This document shows positions 1 through 8,252 of a stretch of DNA of 22,205 nucleotides, piece by piece; the stretch's first letter is position 1; each line of letters begins with the position of its first letter. Origin of the DNA: Bacteroidota bacterium (GTDB lineage: Bacteria; Bacteroidota; Bacteroidia; Flavobacteriales_D; JABDKJ01); assembly GCA_027621335.1 (NCBI GenBank), contig JAQCAN010000012.1, positions 1 through 22,205 on the forward strand, in the 5' to 3' direction. The translations under genes and the position numbers were made by a program. The notes below the pieces were generated by a model. It had not been told where the DNA came from and made no database searches. It saw only the letters and a list, made by a program, of their open reading frames with translations.

Positions 1-34
1 TCCATAGGCCTTCAGCTGTCTGATGATTCCACTT

Positions 35-42
35 TATCTTTG
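35..42 (+). promoter_or_regulatory. Candidate Bacteroidota -7 promoter element
   Basis: TATCTTTG matches the Bacteroidota -7 consensus TAnnTTTG exactly and lies 22 nt before the ATG at 65. No good TTTG -33 partner is visible at the expected distance (about positions 11-15), so this is a half-supported promoter for the first gene. Confidence 0.4.
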
Positions 43-64
43 AACACTAATTCCAGCCGATTGT

Positions 65-1057
65 ATGAGCCAAGCCACTCAAGCCGATTTCTTTCAAGGT
101 CACCCCTATATCGAGGAGGTGAATGCCTTGGAAAAACGTCATACCGACAGAAGAGACTTTCATAAGGCTGTAGAGCCTGTATTGGTCAAAATGGGACGTG
201 ACAAGGCATTCCTATCCAAAGTCATAGAGCGGAATTTCACGGATGAAGGATGGTTGAACTTTGACTGGAGTGATTACAATATTCCGTTCTTCTATGTCCA
301 TGAAACCGATGATTACATCCTGAAGATCCACCTTTTTCCGGCTGGAGGTGCTGATACACAACATTATGCGGCCCATGCTATACACCATCACAACAATTAT
401 ATCCTGACGACCTATGCCTTCTTTGGTTCAGGCTATGAAAGCATGCTCTTTGACAAGGATGTGACCGTAGATGAGCGCTCGCTGAAGTCCTCCATGAGAG
501 TGAATAAGCATTTCCATCAGAAGGACTGGAATCCTTCGAGGGTGGATAGCTGGGAGCCTCACATCGTGTTTCTTCCTGAAAGCCTGTCCGCGACTTTCTT
601 GATGTGGTCCCCTGATGTGAAACGAAAAACGGACGCCCTTCGCAACAATCGCCTGTTGAAGCCCTTTAAAAAGGAATTGCGCCACCTCATCTATAGATTG
701 GGAATGGGGGATAAGCTTGGCATCGCCAGAGAGAAGACCTACCAGTTCTATGTCGACTCAGGAACAGTCCAAGCTATCTCAGAAGAGGATTATTTCTCTA
801 AAAGCAGATCGGCCAATGGCCCGAAAGAAAAGGAATACGCCATGCAAATGATCTTCTCCTTCCTGCAAAGAAGTGGCATTGGAAGTGCGATACAATTGGC
901 CCCGTTGATAGAGAATACGGAACGCCCTGACTATTTCAAGACCTGGTTCGATAGGTACCTGAAAGGAGAGGAGATTCCTGAAGTGCTTCATCGATATAAG
1001 CTGAATATCCCCAACGATTCCTATACGAAGCAGGACATCATCCATGCCTGTTCCTGA
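65..1057 (+). CDS. Hypothetical protein, possible cupin-like fold
   Basis: I do not recognise this 330-residue protein. It has no signal peptide or membrane segment, so it is probably cytoplasmic. Residues about 80-130 contain a His-rich stretch (QHYAAHAIHHHNNY) next to a glycine-containing strand pattern (IHLFPAGGADT). This resembles the metal-binding hairpin of cupin-type proteins, but that is only an inference from pattern. The C-terminal half is charged and probably helical, with a basic region around residues 185-215. The ATG at 65 follows a perfect TAnnTTTG element by 22 nt. The gene is 53 nt upstream of rocD, but rocD has its own promoter-like site, so a shared transcript is uncertain. 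It is an intact ORF with codon use like its neighbours. Confidence 0.75.
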   Translation: MSQATQADFFQGHPYIEEVNALEKRHTDRRDFHKAVEPVLVKMGRDKAFLSKVIERNFTDEGWLNFDWSDYNIPFFYVHETDDYILKIHLFPAGGADTQHYAAHAIHHHNNYILTTYAFFGSGYESMLFDKDVTVDERSLKSSMRVNKHFHQKDWNPSRVDSWEPHIVFLPESLSATFLMWSPDVKRKTDALRNNRLLKPFKKELRHLIYRLGMGDKLGIAREKTYQFYVDSGTVQAISEEDYFSKSRSANGPKEKEYAMQMIFSFLQRSGIGSAIQLAPLIENTERPDYFKTWFDRYLKGEEIPEVLHRYKLNIPNDSYTKQDIIHACS

Positions 1058-1060
1058 GGC

Positions 1061-1091
1061 TTAGAATCACCTGTGGACTTATGTATCTTTG
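1061..1091 (+). promoter_or_regulatory. Candidate promoter of rocD
   Basis: TTAG at 1061-1064 (3 of 4 matches to the -33 TTTG) is followed after 19 nt by TATCTTTG at 1084-1091, a perfect match to the -7 TAnnTTTG. Predicted transcription would start a few bases before the rocD ATG at 1111. Confidence 0.5.
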
Positions 1092-1110
1092 AGGCATCAA
1101 AATTCAAGTC

Positions 1111-2391
1111 ATGTCAGAGATCATAGGGAAAGTATCCACGCAGGACGCTATTGCATTGGAGGAGAGGTATGGAGCACATAATTACCATCCACTCCCAGTA
1201 GTTCTGGCTAGGGGAGAGGGGGTCTATCTCTGGGATGCAGAAGGGCGCAGATACTTTGATTTCCTTTCGGCATATAGTGCGGTCAATCAAGGTCACTGCC
1301 ACCCCAGGATCATAGGAGCACTGAAGGAACAAGCTGAGACGTTGACACTCACCTCCCGCGCTTTCCATAACGATGTCCTAGGGGAATATGAAAAATACAT
1401 CACCGAGTATTTCGGATTCGACAAGGTGCTCCCCATGAATACAGGAGCAGAGGCGGTTGAGACAGCCATAAAACTCTGTAGGAAATGGGCTTATGAGGTG
1501 AAGGGTATAGCAGAGAATCAAGCGAAGATCATCGTCTGCGATGGTAACTTCCATGGACGCACCACGACCATCATCTCTTTCTCTAACGATGCTGGCGCTC
1601 GGAATAATTTTGGTCCGTATACGCCAGGATTCGTCAACGTACCTTATAATGACATAGCAGCCCTTTCGAAGGCCTTAGAAGGGGAGAATGTAGCCGGCTT
1701 CCTCGTTGAACCTATCCAAGGTGAAGCTGGGGTGTTCGTGCCAGATGAAGGTTACCTTCAGGCGGCCCATGCCTTATGCAAGAAGGCAGGGGTGCTCTTC
1801 ATCGCAGATGAAGTACAGACCGGAATAGCTCGCACAGGTTCCTTATTGGCCATGTGCGGAGAGTGTTCCTGTCAAGGACATTGCGAGCAACAGTCCAACT
1901 ACCGCAAGCCGGATATCCTCATTTTAGGTAAAGCAGTGTCAGGAGGAGTCTATCCAGTGTCCTGCGTACTTGCGGATGATGACATCATGAATGTTATCAA
2001 ACCTGGACAACATGGAAGTACATTCGGAGGTAATCCTCTGGCGAGCCGTGTGGCCATGGCAGCCCTCCAGGTCGTTGAGGATGAACAACTTGCTCTTAAT
2101 GCACGGAGGCTCGGCAAGCGTTTCCGTGAGGAGATGGGCCGTATAATTGAAAAGACCGATCTGGTGGTCTCTGTTCGCGGAAAAGGGCTATTGAATGCCA
2201 TTATCATCAATGACTCCCCGGACAGTTCCACGGCATGGGACATCTGCATAAGAATGAAAGATAATGGACTTTTAGCCAAACCAACCCACGGTAACATCAT
2301 TAGATTCGCTCCACCTTTGGTTATGACAGACGATGAACTCACAGAGTGTTTGCGTATCATCGAGAAAACCTTACTCGAATTCAAGCGGTAA
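1111..2391 (+). CDS. rocD: Ornithine--oxo-acid transaminase (ornithine aminotransferase)
   Basis: This is a PLP-dependent class-III aminotransferase of 426 residues, normal for Bacteroidota OAT. It transfers the delta-amino group of ornithine to 2-oxoglutarate, giving glutamate semialdehyde/pyrroline-5-carboxylate and glutamate in arginine and ornithine catabolism. Visible signatures are the N-terminal AHNYHPLPVVLARGEG, the PLP-phosphate-binding region MNTGAEAVETAIK, the FADEVQTG-like segment IADEVQTGIARTG, and the Schiff-base lysine K274 in GKAVSGG. GSTFGGNPLA follows near residue 302. A short Cys-rich insertion (CGECSCQGHC) sits between the aspartate segment and the catalytic lysine; I recall similar insertions in other Bacteroidota OATs. 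The start is the ATG 20 nt after a TAnnTTTG box. The enzyme should be cytoplasmic and intact. Confidence 0.95.
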   Translation: MSEIIGKVSTQDAIALEERYGAHNYHPLPVVLARGEGVYLWDAEGRRYFDFLSAYSAVNQGHCHPRIIGALKEQAETLTLTSRAFHNDVLGEYEKYITEYFGFDKVLPMNTGAEAVETAIKLCRKWAYEVKGIAENQAKIIVCDGNFHGRTTTIISFSNDAGARNNFGPYTPGFVNVPYNDIAALSKALEGENVAGFLVEPIQGEAGVFVPDEGYLQAAHALCKKAGVLFIADEVQTGIARTGSLLAMCGECSCQGHCEQQSNYRKPDILILGKAVSGGVYPVSCVLADDDIMNVIKPGQHGSTFGGNPLASRVAMAALQVVEDEQLALNARRLGKRFREEMGRIIEKTDLVVSVRGKGLLNAIIINDSPDSSTAWDICIRMKDNGLLAKPTHGNIIRFAPPLVMTDDELTECLRIIEKTLLEFKR

Positions 2392-2505
2392 GACCTTGAC
2401 CTTCGATAGATATTAATCACAAGTCTTTTTAGGCTGATTGAACTTCTTTTCAGAAATATTCACTAAGCGTCTGTCACAAGTCGCTTTAACATCGCGCATT
2501 GAATC

Positions 2506-4860
2506 ATGAGATCATACTTCCTCGTTCTTTCTATTTTGACTTCGTTCGGTCTGTTCAGCCAGTGGAACATGACGTATGTTGGTAACATCACGTATGATCA
2601 AGAGCTCAGCGATATATGGGGTTATGCTGCTCCTGACGGATCTGAGTACGCCATTGTGGGTGTCTATAACGGAGTATCCATCGTAGACGTAACCGATCCT
2701 GAGAATCCAACAGAACTGTTCTTCTTTCCAGGAGCAAATTCCATTTGGAGAGACATCAAGACCTGGGACGGGTATGCCTATGTGACCAATGAGAGTTCCA
2801 ACGGTGTGATGGTCATCGACTTGACTCAATTACCCGCTAACGCCAGTGCCTACAATTGGACGCCCAATATTCCGGGTTATGGGAACTTGAGTTCCTGTCA
2901 TAACATTTGGATCGATGAATTCGGATATGCCTATCTGGTCGGATGTAACCTGAACAGCGGAGGGATGATCTATGTGGATTGCTTCACTGAGCCTGGGGTT
3001 CCGGTCGTTGCAGGTGTGGGTCCTTCTGTGTACGCTCACGATGTATTCACTAGAAATAACGTGGCTTACAGTTCAGAGGTGTATCAAGGGGTGTTCTCAA
3101 TATATGACGTGAGCGATAAGAATAGTACTCAGATTCTAGGAAGTCAGGAAACAGGAGGGAACTTCACTCATAACGCATGGCTTTCTGATAATGACCAATA
3201 TCTTTTCACTACCGATGAGATCAGCAATGGACCTGTAGGATCCTATGATGTCTCCGATCCTACGGATGTCCAAGAGTTGGATCAGTTCAGGCCTTTGGAA
3301 ACCCTCGGTGAAGGAGTGATACCCCACAATGTCCATGTCTGGGATGACTGGATAATCATCTCATATTATACCGATGGTTGCATCATTGTGGATGGTTCCA
3401 ATCCTGGAAATTTGGTCGAAGTAGGGAACTTCGATACTTATATACCCACAAGTACCGGATTCAATGGAGCTTGGGGAGCCTATCCTTATCTTCCATCAGG
3501 ACTGGTGCTGGTCTCGGATATAGGGAATGGGATGTATGTTCTGGAGCCGAACTATGTAAGGGCATGCTGGTTGGAAGGTACGGTAAGCGATGCGGTGTCA
3601 GGTTTAGGCCTTGTAGGCGCCAGCTTGGTCCTTGAAAGCACCATTGTAACTGAGTTATCGGGGAACCAAGGCACTTATGCCACGGGTTATGCCATCGCTG
3701 GAACATATCAAGTCACGGTGTCCAAGCCAGGGTATGAACCCCAGACCGTGGAGGTTCAGCTCGACAATGGAGTCATTACGGAATTGGATGTGGAACTCCA
3801 GCCTTTCGAATCCTTTGCTCTAGCTGGGAATGTCATCAGCAACGCTGACGGAACTGCAGTCCCCAACGCCTTGATCGAGCTAAACAGCCCAGATTTCATT
3901 GTTAATGCAGAAGCGGATGGCTCAGGGCAGTTCTCCTTGGATGGGGTTTTTCCTGACACCTATGAGGTAACCGTTGGAGCTTGGGGCTATGTCACTGAAT
4001 GCTTTGAATTGGTCGTGACAGGTAACACCACCTCCTTGGAATTTGCATTGGATGAAGGGTACTATGATGACTTTTCACTTGATTTTGGTTGGACGACTTC
4101 TTCCACATCTCCGACAGGGCATTGGGTAAGGGTGGAACCATTGGGTACAACCTATTTCAATTCTCCTTCCAATCCAAGCGCTGATGTAGCGGGTGATTGT
4201 CAGGATAAGGCTTATGTCACTGGGAATGCAGAAGGCTCAGTAGGAAATGATGACGTTGACGATGGTTTCGTTTTGCTCGTTTCACCATTATTCGAGGTGA
4301 ATCTTGCCAGCAACCCGACTATTTCTTATAAGCGCTGGTTTGCCAATTATGATGATACAGTATCCGATGATGAGTTGATCATCTCACTAGTAAATGAAAT
4401 AGGCGCTGACTTTCCACTTGATGAAGTAAATGCAGCAGGGCCTCTTGGTGAATGGGTTCTATTTGAAAGCCCGCTGGCAGATGTTCTAACAGATGATGGA
4501 AACTATAGATTGAAAGTCCTTACCAGTGACAACTTCAATAATGGAAGTATCGTAGAGGCAGGGATCGATGAGTTCAGAATAGACCAGGTGCTTTCTCTAT
4601 CAGAAGTATATGAACTTCCATCGGTGTCTATTTTCCCTAATCCATCAGATTCTGAAGTACTCATAGATCTTGGTGAGGTTCAGGCGGAAGGTGCTATGAT
4701 GATTTTGACTGACCTAAGGGGAAGGGTGGTCTTGAATAAGAGAGTCACACAATCCGTCATCAGGATGGATGAGAACTTAGAGGCTGGTACCTATATGATT
4801 CAAGTTCGAGGTAGGAACGGAGAAGCTCTCGTCAGCCCAACTCTGCTGGTCAGGCTATAA
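2506..4860 (+). CDS. Secreted choice-of-anchor B family protein with T9SS type A sorting domain
   Basis: This 784-residue exported protein begins with a signal peptide (residues 1-19, ending LFGFSQ-like GLFSQ). Residues about 20-350 form a repeat region with recurring VVDVTDP-type blades (VSIVDVTDPENPTE, YDVSDPTDVQ) and H-rich turns. This is the choice-of-anchor B (LVIVD-like beta-propeller) domain. Two carboxypeptidase-regulatory-like beta-sandwiches follow at about 352-430 and 439-520. A jelly-roll-like module at about 522-695 starts YYDDFSLDFGW. The C-terminus, about 704-784, is a T9SS type A sorting domain (FPNPSD, LTDLRGRVV, LEAGTYMIQVRG). The protein is therefore likely exported through T9SS and attached to or released from the cell surface. 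Its substrate is unknown. It is monocistronic, with a strong terminator 22 nt after the stop. Confidence 0.88.
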   Translation: MRSYFLVLSILTSFGLFSQWNMTYVGNITYDQELSDIWGYAAPDGSEYAIVGVYNGVSIVDVTDPENPTELFFFPGANSIWRDIKTWDGYAYVTNESSNGVMVIDLTQLPANASAYNWTPNIPGYGNLSSCHNIWIDEFGYAYLVGCNLNSGGMIYVDCFTEPGVPVVAGVGPSVYAHDVFTRNNVAYSSEVYQGVFSIYDVSDKNSTQILGSQETGGNFTHNAWLSDNDQYLFTTDEISNGPVGSYDVSDPTDVQELDQFRPLETLGEGVIPHNVHVWDDWIIISYYTDGCIIVDGSNPGNLVEVGNFDTYIPTSTGFNGAWGAYPYLPSGLVLVSDIGNGMYVLEPNYVRACWLEGTVSDAVSGLGLVGASLVLESTIVTELSGNQGTYATGYAIAGTYQVTVSKPGYEPQTVEVQLDNGVITELDVELQPFESFALAGNVISNADGTAVPNALIELNSPDFIVNAEADGSGQFSLDGVFPDTYEVTVGAWGYVTECFELVVTGNTTSLEFALDEGYYDDFSLDFGWTTSSTSPTGHWVRVEPLGTTYFNSPSNPSADVAGDCQDKAYVTGNAEGSVGNDDVDDGFVLLVSPLFEVNLASNPTISYKRWFANYDDTVSDDELIISLVNEIGADFPLDEVNAAGPLGEWVLFESPLADVLTDDGNYRLKVLTSDNFNNGSIVEAGIDEFRIDQVLSLSEVYELPSVSIFPNPSDSEVLIDLGEVQAEGAMMILTDLRGRVVLNKRVTQSVIRMDENLEAGTYMIQVRGRNGEALVSPTLLVRL

Positions 4861-4882
4861 CGAGTTGATAAGAACGAACAAG

Positions 4883-4913
4883 AAAGGCCGCGCTGCATAG
4901 CTCGGCCTTTTTT
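4883..4913. terminator. Bidirectional intrinsic terminator between convergent genes
   Basis: The arms AAAGGCCG (4883-4890) and CGGCCTTT (4903-4910) form an 8-bp stem. It continues as GCT/AGC after one mismatch, with a GCAT loop, and is followed by a T run on the + strand. The reverse strand also ends in a T-rich tract. It lies between the stop of the T9SS gene (+) and the stop of the small acidic protein gene (-) and can serve both. Confidence 0.85.
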
Positions 4914-4935
4914 CATTGATGCAATTCCTGAAAGG

Positions 4936-5265
4936 CTATGAATTCATCAATCTCTTGAGTGCCCGCGCAATGTTCTTCTCCCAGTGAGAATAATTGCCAT
5001 CACTCAAGAAGAGGTCGTCAATGTCATTCAAGACAATGTCGCAATATTCCTTATCGAAATCCTCACCCTCAGAGAAATTCATGATCTTATGAATCCTTTG
5101 AGCATCATTGTCATGGTCGAATTCCTTTTTGATGGCGGCATAGGCTTCATCGCCTACCTGACCCTTGATATAGTCTTCCTCTTCCTCACCTATAACGAGA
5201 TCGGCCGAGGCCGCATAGAGAAGGACATAACATAGAAAGTCTTCTCTTATCCAATCTTGGGACAT
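4936..5265 (-). CDS. Small acidic hypothetical protein, possibly TerB-like
   Basis: This is a 109-residue, strongly acidic, predicted all-helical protein without signal peptide or membrane segment. The N-terminal pattern DFLCYVLLYAASADLVIGEEEEDYI resembles the TerB/DjlA-type helical domain, where a hydrophobic helix is followed by an acidic 'AxADxxIxxEE' turn. The match is by pattern only, so function is unassigned. A second acidic segment near residues 80-92 (LNDIDDLFLSDGNYS) may be another such turn. The gene lies 61 nt downstream of the DUF2853 terminator on the same strand, so it probably has its own promoter. TATATTTA upstream of the ATG is a 7/8 match to the -7 box. Confidence 0.7.
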   Translation of the reverse strand: MSQDWIREDFLCYVLLYAASADLVIGEEEEDYIKGQVGDEAYAAIKKEFDHDNDAQRIHKIMNFSEGEDFDKEYCDIVLNDIDDLFLSDGNYSHWEKNIARALKRLMNS

Positions 5266-5325
5266 GGTGTATTACTCTTGATTTGTTTGGTTAAATATAC
5301 TCGTATACCACTACTCTGTGGTCTA

Positions 5326-5360
5326 TAAAAAATCCCGCGCACTATGCTTAGGCGCGGGAT
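5326..5360 (-). terminator. Intrinsic terminator of the DUF2853 gene
   Basis: Read on the - strand, ATCCCGCGC and GCGCGGGAT (5360-5352 and 5340-5332) form a perfect 9-bp GC-rich stem with an 11-nt loop. TTTTTT follows (5332-5327). It starts 25 nt after the DUF2853 stop codon. Confidence 0.9.
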
Positions 5361-5385
5361 GATCAGTTCAGGGAGGAATGCTCTA

Positions 5386-5688
5386 TCAGGCATATACTGA
5401 AGACTTCTTGAACTTCTTCACAAGAAGATAATAGAACACAACTCTCTGTTTGTTCCTGTTAGAAGAGCCCATTTCAGCACAGACCTCCTTGATGCCCTTC
5501 ATCGCCTTGTCTTTATCGGTGATGCCGAGTTTCTTGGCGCAGAATCCGTTCATGATGGTCTCTAGCTCAGAGGTCTCCCCGCAAGCCACCTTTTGCGCAT
5601 CTGCTTTATACAATGAAGGACCTAGCCCTTTGGCGATGGCATGCAAAAGTTTCTTGTCAATAGTCTTGGCATCAAGCTTTTCCTTCAT
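5386..5688 (-). CDS. DUF2853 family protein, N-terminus separated by an in-frame stop
   Basis: The 100-residue product matches the small bacterial DUF2853 family: AIAKGLGPSLYKADAQKV, then SELETIMNGFCAKKLG, and the C-terminal SSNRNKQRVVFYYLLVKKF. Its molecular function is unknown and the family is cytoplasmic. Family members normally start about 14 residues earlier. Here the upstream codons in the same frame, from an ATG at 5730, read MGKLDEMVDGFET, then TAA (5691-5689), then the ATG used here. The codon immediately before this ATG is thus a stop where the family continues. Either translation reinitiates and yields a protein lacking its first helix segment, or a sense codon has mutated or been misread. 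The rest of the ORF is intact and followed by a clean terminator. Confidence 0.8.
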   Translation of the reverse strand: MKEKLDAKTIDKKLLHAIAKGLGPSLYKADAQKVACGETSELETIMNGFCAKKLGITDKDKAMKGIKEVCAEMGSSNRNKQRVVFYYLLVKKFKKSSVYA

Positions 5689-5875
5689 TTAGGTTTCAAA
5701 GCCGTCTACCATTTCATCTAGTTTACCCATTACAAATAAGAGTTAGTGTTCTTTAAAGTTGGGTTATAATCGATACGTTTATGGGCACTTCGTTCCTCAC
5801 TTATCAAAAGGGAGGCATGGAAAAGCAGGGTAGTATCAAGTAAAGGATTTTCAGCGCAGACTAAGTCCATACGCA

Positions 5876-7031
5876 CTACTCCAACCAGCTCTTGTAATAG
5901 CCAGGAGCTTCGATATCCAAGGCGGCTTTTGTGACCATCAGAGGCTTGAAGGTATCCACCATGACTGCCAACTCCAAGGTCTCCTTTTCTCCAATACTCT
6001 TCTCCATGGTGCCAGGATGTGGACCATGTGGTATCCCTGCAGGATGCAGACTGATCAGGCCGGGTTCTACATTCTTACGGCTCATGAACTCGCCATCCAC
6101 ATAATAGAGCACTTCATCCGAATCAATATTACTATGGTTATAAGGCGCTGGTATGGATTTGGGGTGATAGTCATACAGCCTTGGGCAGAAGCTACAGATC
6201 ACGAAGGCCCCTGTTTCAAACGTCTGGTGTACCGGTGGTGGTTGATGGACGCGCCCAGTGATCGGCTCAAAGTCATGGATGGAGAATTTATAAGGGAAAT
6301 TATATCCATCCCAACCTACCACGTCAAAGGGATGAGAGGCATAGAGGTAGACATGCATCATGTCCTGCTTCTTCACCCGTATCTCAAAGTCCCCTAACTC
6401 GTCATGTGTCTCCAGGTCACTAGGGCCATGAAGGTCCCTTTCACAGAATGGGGAATGCTCAAGAAGCTGCCCGAACCAATTTCGATATCGCTTGGGAGTG
6501 TAAATCGGATGCTTGGACTCCACGATGAAAAGTCGGTTTTCCTCAGTATCGAATTCCATCTGGTAGATCATCCCTCGTGGAATGACCAGGTAGTCCCCAT
6601 ACTCGAATGGGATATTGCCAAGGATGGTCCTGAGCTTACCTGTGCCTTTATGCACGAAGATGACTTCATCGCAATCAGCATTCTTATAGTAATAGTCCTT
6701 CAAGGATTTCCTTGGAGCAGCCAATTCTAAGCTGACATCACTGTTGACCAAGATAGCCTTTCGGCTGTCTAGGAAATCGTCCTCAGGCTTGATTTGGAAG
6801 CCTTTGAGACTCAAGGCTTTCATGTTCTTCTCTACTGATCTCAGGTGCTACACTGTATGACCTCAGTATCTCCTTGACCATAGTGGGTCGGTGAAGGTGA
6901 TAGAGTAAAGAGGACATTCCATCGAAACCCACAGTTCCGAACAACTGCTCATAATAGAAGTTCCCTTCCGGACTCTTATGGATGGTATGACGTTTAGGTG
7001 GGATATTCCCCAGCTTATGATAGAATGGCAT
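5876..7031 (-). pseudogene. hmgA: Homogentisate 1,2-dioxygenase, frameshifted
   Basis: HmgA opens the aromatic ring of homogentisate to maleylacetoacetate in tyrosine/phenylalanine degradation, using Fe(II). The coding sequence is split in two frames. The N-terminal part runs from the ATG at 7031 (MPFYHKLGNIPPKRHT) to APEIS near 6834. The remainder is read in another frame from about 6835 (VEKNMKALSLKGF) to the TAG at 5876. The second part carries the cupin core: GDYLVIPRGMIYQ, RVHQPPPVHQTFE, YNHSNIDSDEVLYY, and the metal-site region HPAGIPHGPHPG. Restoring two nucleotides at about 6834-6836 would give 385 residues, the usual Bacteroidota length, and the contiguous family sequence PEIS-VEKN. 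No other defect is visible. A downstream ATG at 6823 could start a protein of 315 residues lacking the N-terminal domain, probably inactive. No other tyrosine-degradation gene is nearby. Confidence 0.85.
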
Positions 7032-7120
7032 GCTGATGTTGTTTTCTATTCGAGATAAAAGTACTAAGAAGCTAATGGCTTCAGGATGCTTCTAAGGCAA
7101 AGGTCCTAACACTTTGGTTA

Positions 7121-7152
7121 TTGGTCATATCGTCCTTCATTCCTTACTTTTG
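7121..7152 (+). promoter_or_regulatory. Candidate promoter of trhO
   Basis: TTGG at 7121-7124 and, 20 nt later, TACTTTTG at 7145-7152 (perfect TAnnTTTG) lie 29 nt before the trhO ATG. The region 7032-7181 is the divergent spacer between hmgA (-) and trhO (+). Confidence 0.45.
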
Positions 7153-7181
7153 CCGCCTGTCACACTTAAAGACTGTATAGA

Positions 7182-8246
7182 ATGCAACTGTACAATAAAA
7201 TGAGTGCTGAGCAAAGAAGGAATTTGATTCTTGAGGCTGGAGAGAAGCGCCTCACCTTGTCCTTCTATCAGTACCACCATATCCGGAACCCCCGATTTTT
7301 CAGAGATAAACTCTTCCTTGATTGGAATGAATTGAATGTCCTTGGTAGGACCTATGTGGCCAAGGAAGGAATCAACGCACAGATCTCTGTCCCCTCTGCA
7401 AATTTCGATGCCTTGAGGGAAAAGCTATCAGAGGTCACGTTCTTGGACGGAATCCGATTGAATGTGGCCATTGAGCAAGATAACTTGTCTTTCCTGAAAC
7501 TCAAGATCAAAGTGCGCGATAAGATCGTGGCCGATGGACTGGATGATTCCACATTCGATGTCACAGATTCTGGAATCCACGTAGATGCGAGGACCTTCAA
7601 TGAACTCTCAGAAGACCCCGACACCATCATTGTGGACATGAGGAACCATTATGAAAGCGAGGTTGGTCATTTTGAAGGAGCCATTACTCCTGATGTGGAC
7701 ACCTTCAGAGAGTCCTTGCCCATCATAGCTACGGAATTGGACGATTTCAAAGAGAACAAGAATGTGGTCATGTACTGCACTGGAGGGATCCGTTGCGAGA
7801 AAGCCAGTGCCTATTTCAAACACAGGGGTTTCAAGAAGGTCTATCAATTGGACGGTGGGATCATTGAATACACACGGAGAGCCAAAGAGGAAGGATTGGA
7901 TTTGAAGTTCAAGGGAAAGAATTTCGTGTTCGATGAACGAAGGGCTGAGCGAATCACTGAAGATATCATCTCCGTTTGTCATCAATGTGGTGAGACCTGT
8001 GATGACCATACCAACTGTGCCAACGCTTCTTGTCATCTGTTGTTCATCCAATGTCCGTCATGTGCTGAGGCCTATCATGGAGCCTGCTCAGAAGAATGCA
8101 GCACCGTGGTCCAACTGCCCGTTGAAGATCAGAAGGTCTTGAGAAAAGGAAAAGTGGCTGGAAAGGAGCAGTTCAGTAAAGGCCGTTCAAGTGTGCTCAG
8201 ATATAAGAATCCCAAAACCGAGGCAGTCGCACCTTATAATACCTGA
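7182..8246 (+). CDS. trhO: tRNA uridine(34) hydroxylase, rhodanese family
   Basis: This is TrhO (YceA, formerly UPF0176), 354 residues. It forms 5-hydroxyuridine at wobble position 34 of tRNAs with O2 as hydroxyl source. An N-terminal UPF0176 acylphosphatase-like domain (about 20-115) contains TYVAKEGINAQISVP and LKIKVRDKIVADGLDD. A rhodanese domain follows (about 140-235), with DMRNHYESEVGHFEGA and active-site C199 in YCTGGIRCEKAS. After KNFVFDERRAERI comes a Cys-rich zinc-binding-like tail, CHQCGETCDDHTNC and CPSCAEAYHGACSEEC. The whole domain order matches E. coli YceA. The tail ends basic. A perfect -7 box lies 29 nt upstream. The next gene starts 6 nt after the stop, implying co-transcription. 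Confidence 0.95.
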   Translation: MQLYNKMSAEQRRNLILEAGEKRLTLSFYQYHHIRNPRFFRDKLFLDWNELNVLGRTYVAKEGINAQISVPSANFDALREKLSEVTFLDGIRLNVAIEQDNLSFLKLKIKVRDKIVADGLDDSTFDVTDSGIHVDARTFNELSEDPDTIIVDMRNHYESEVGHFEGAITPDVDTFRESLPIIATELDDFKENKNVVMYCTGGIRCEKASAYFKHRGFKKVYQLDGGIIEYTRRAKEEGLDLKFKGKNFVFDERRAERITEDIISVCHQCGETCDDHTNCANASCHLLFIQCPSCAEAYHGACSEECSTVVQLPVEDQKVLRKGKVAGKEQFSKGRSSVLRYKNPKTEAVAPYNT

Positions 8247-8252
8247 ACATCA

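Noticed and set aside
1950..2420. Long antisense open frames over rocD, and similar ones over other genes (for example 11786-12367)
   Set aside because: They lie wholly opposite well-supported genes and their translations show no domain pattern; they are coding shadows.
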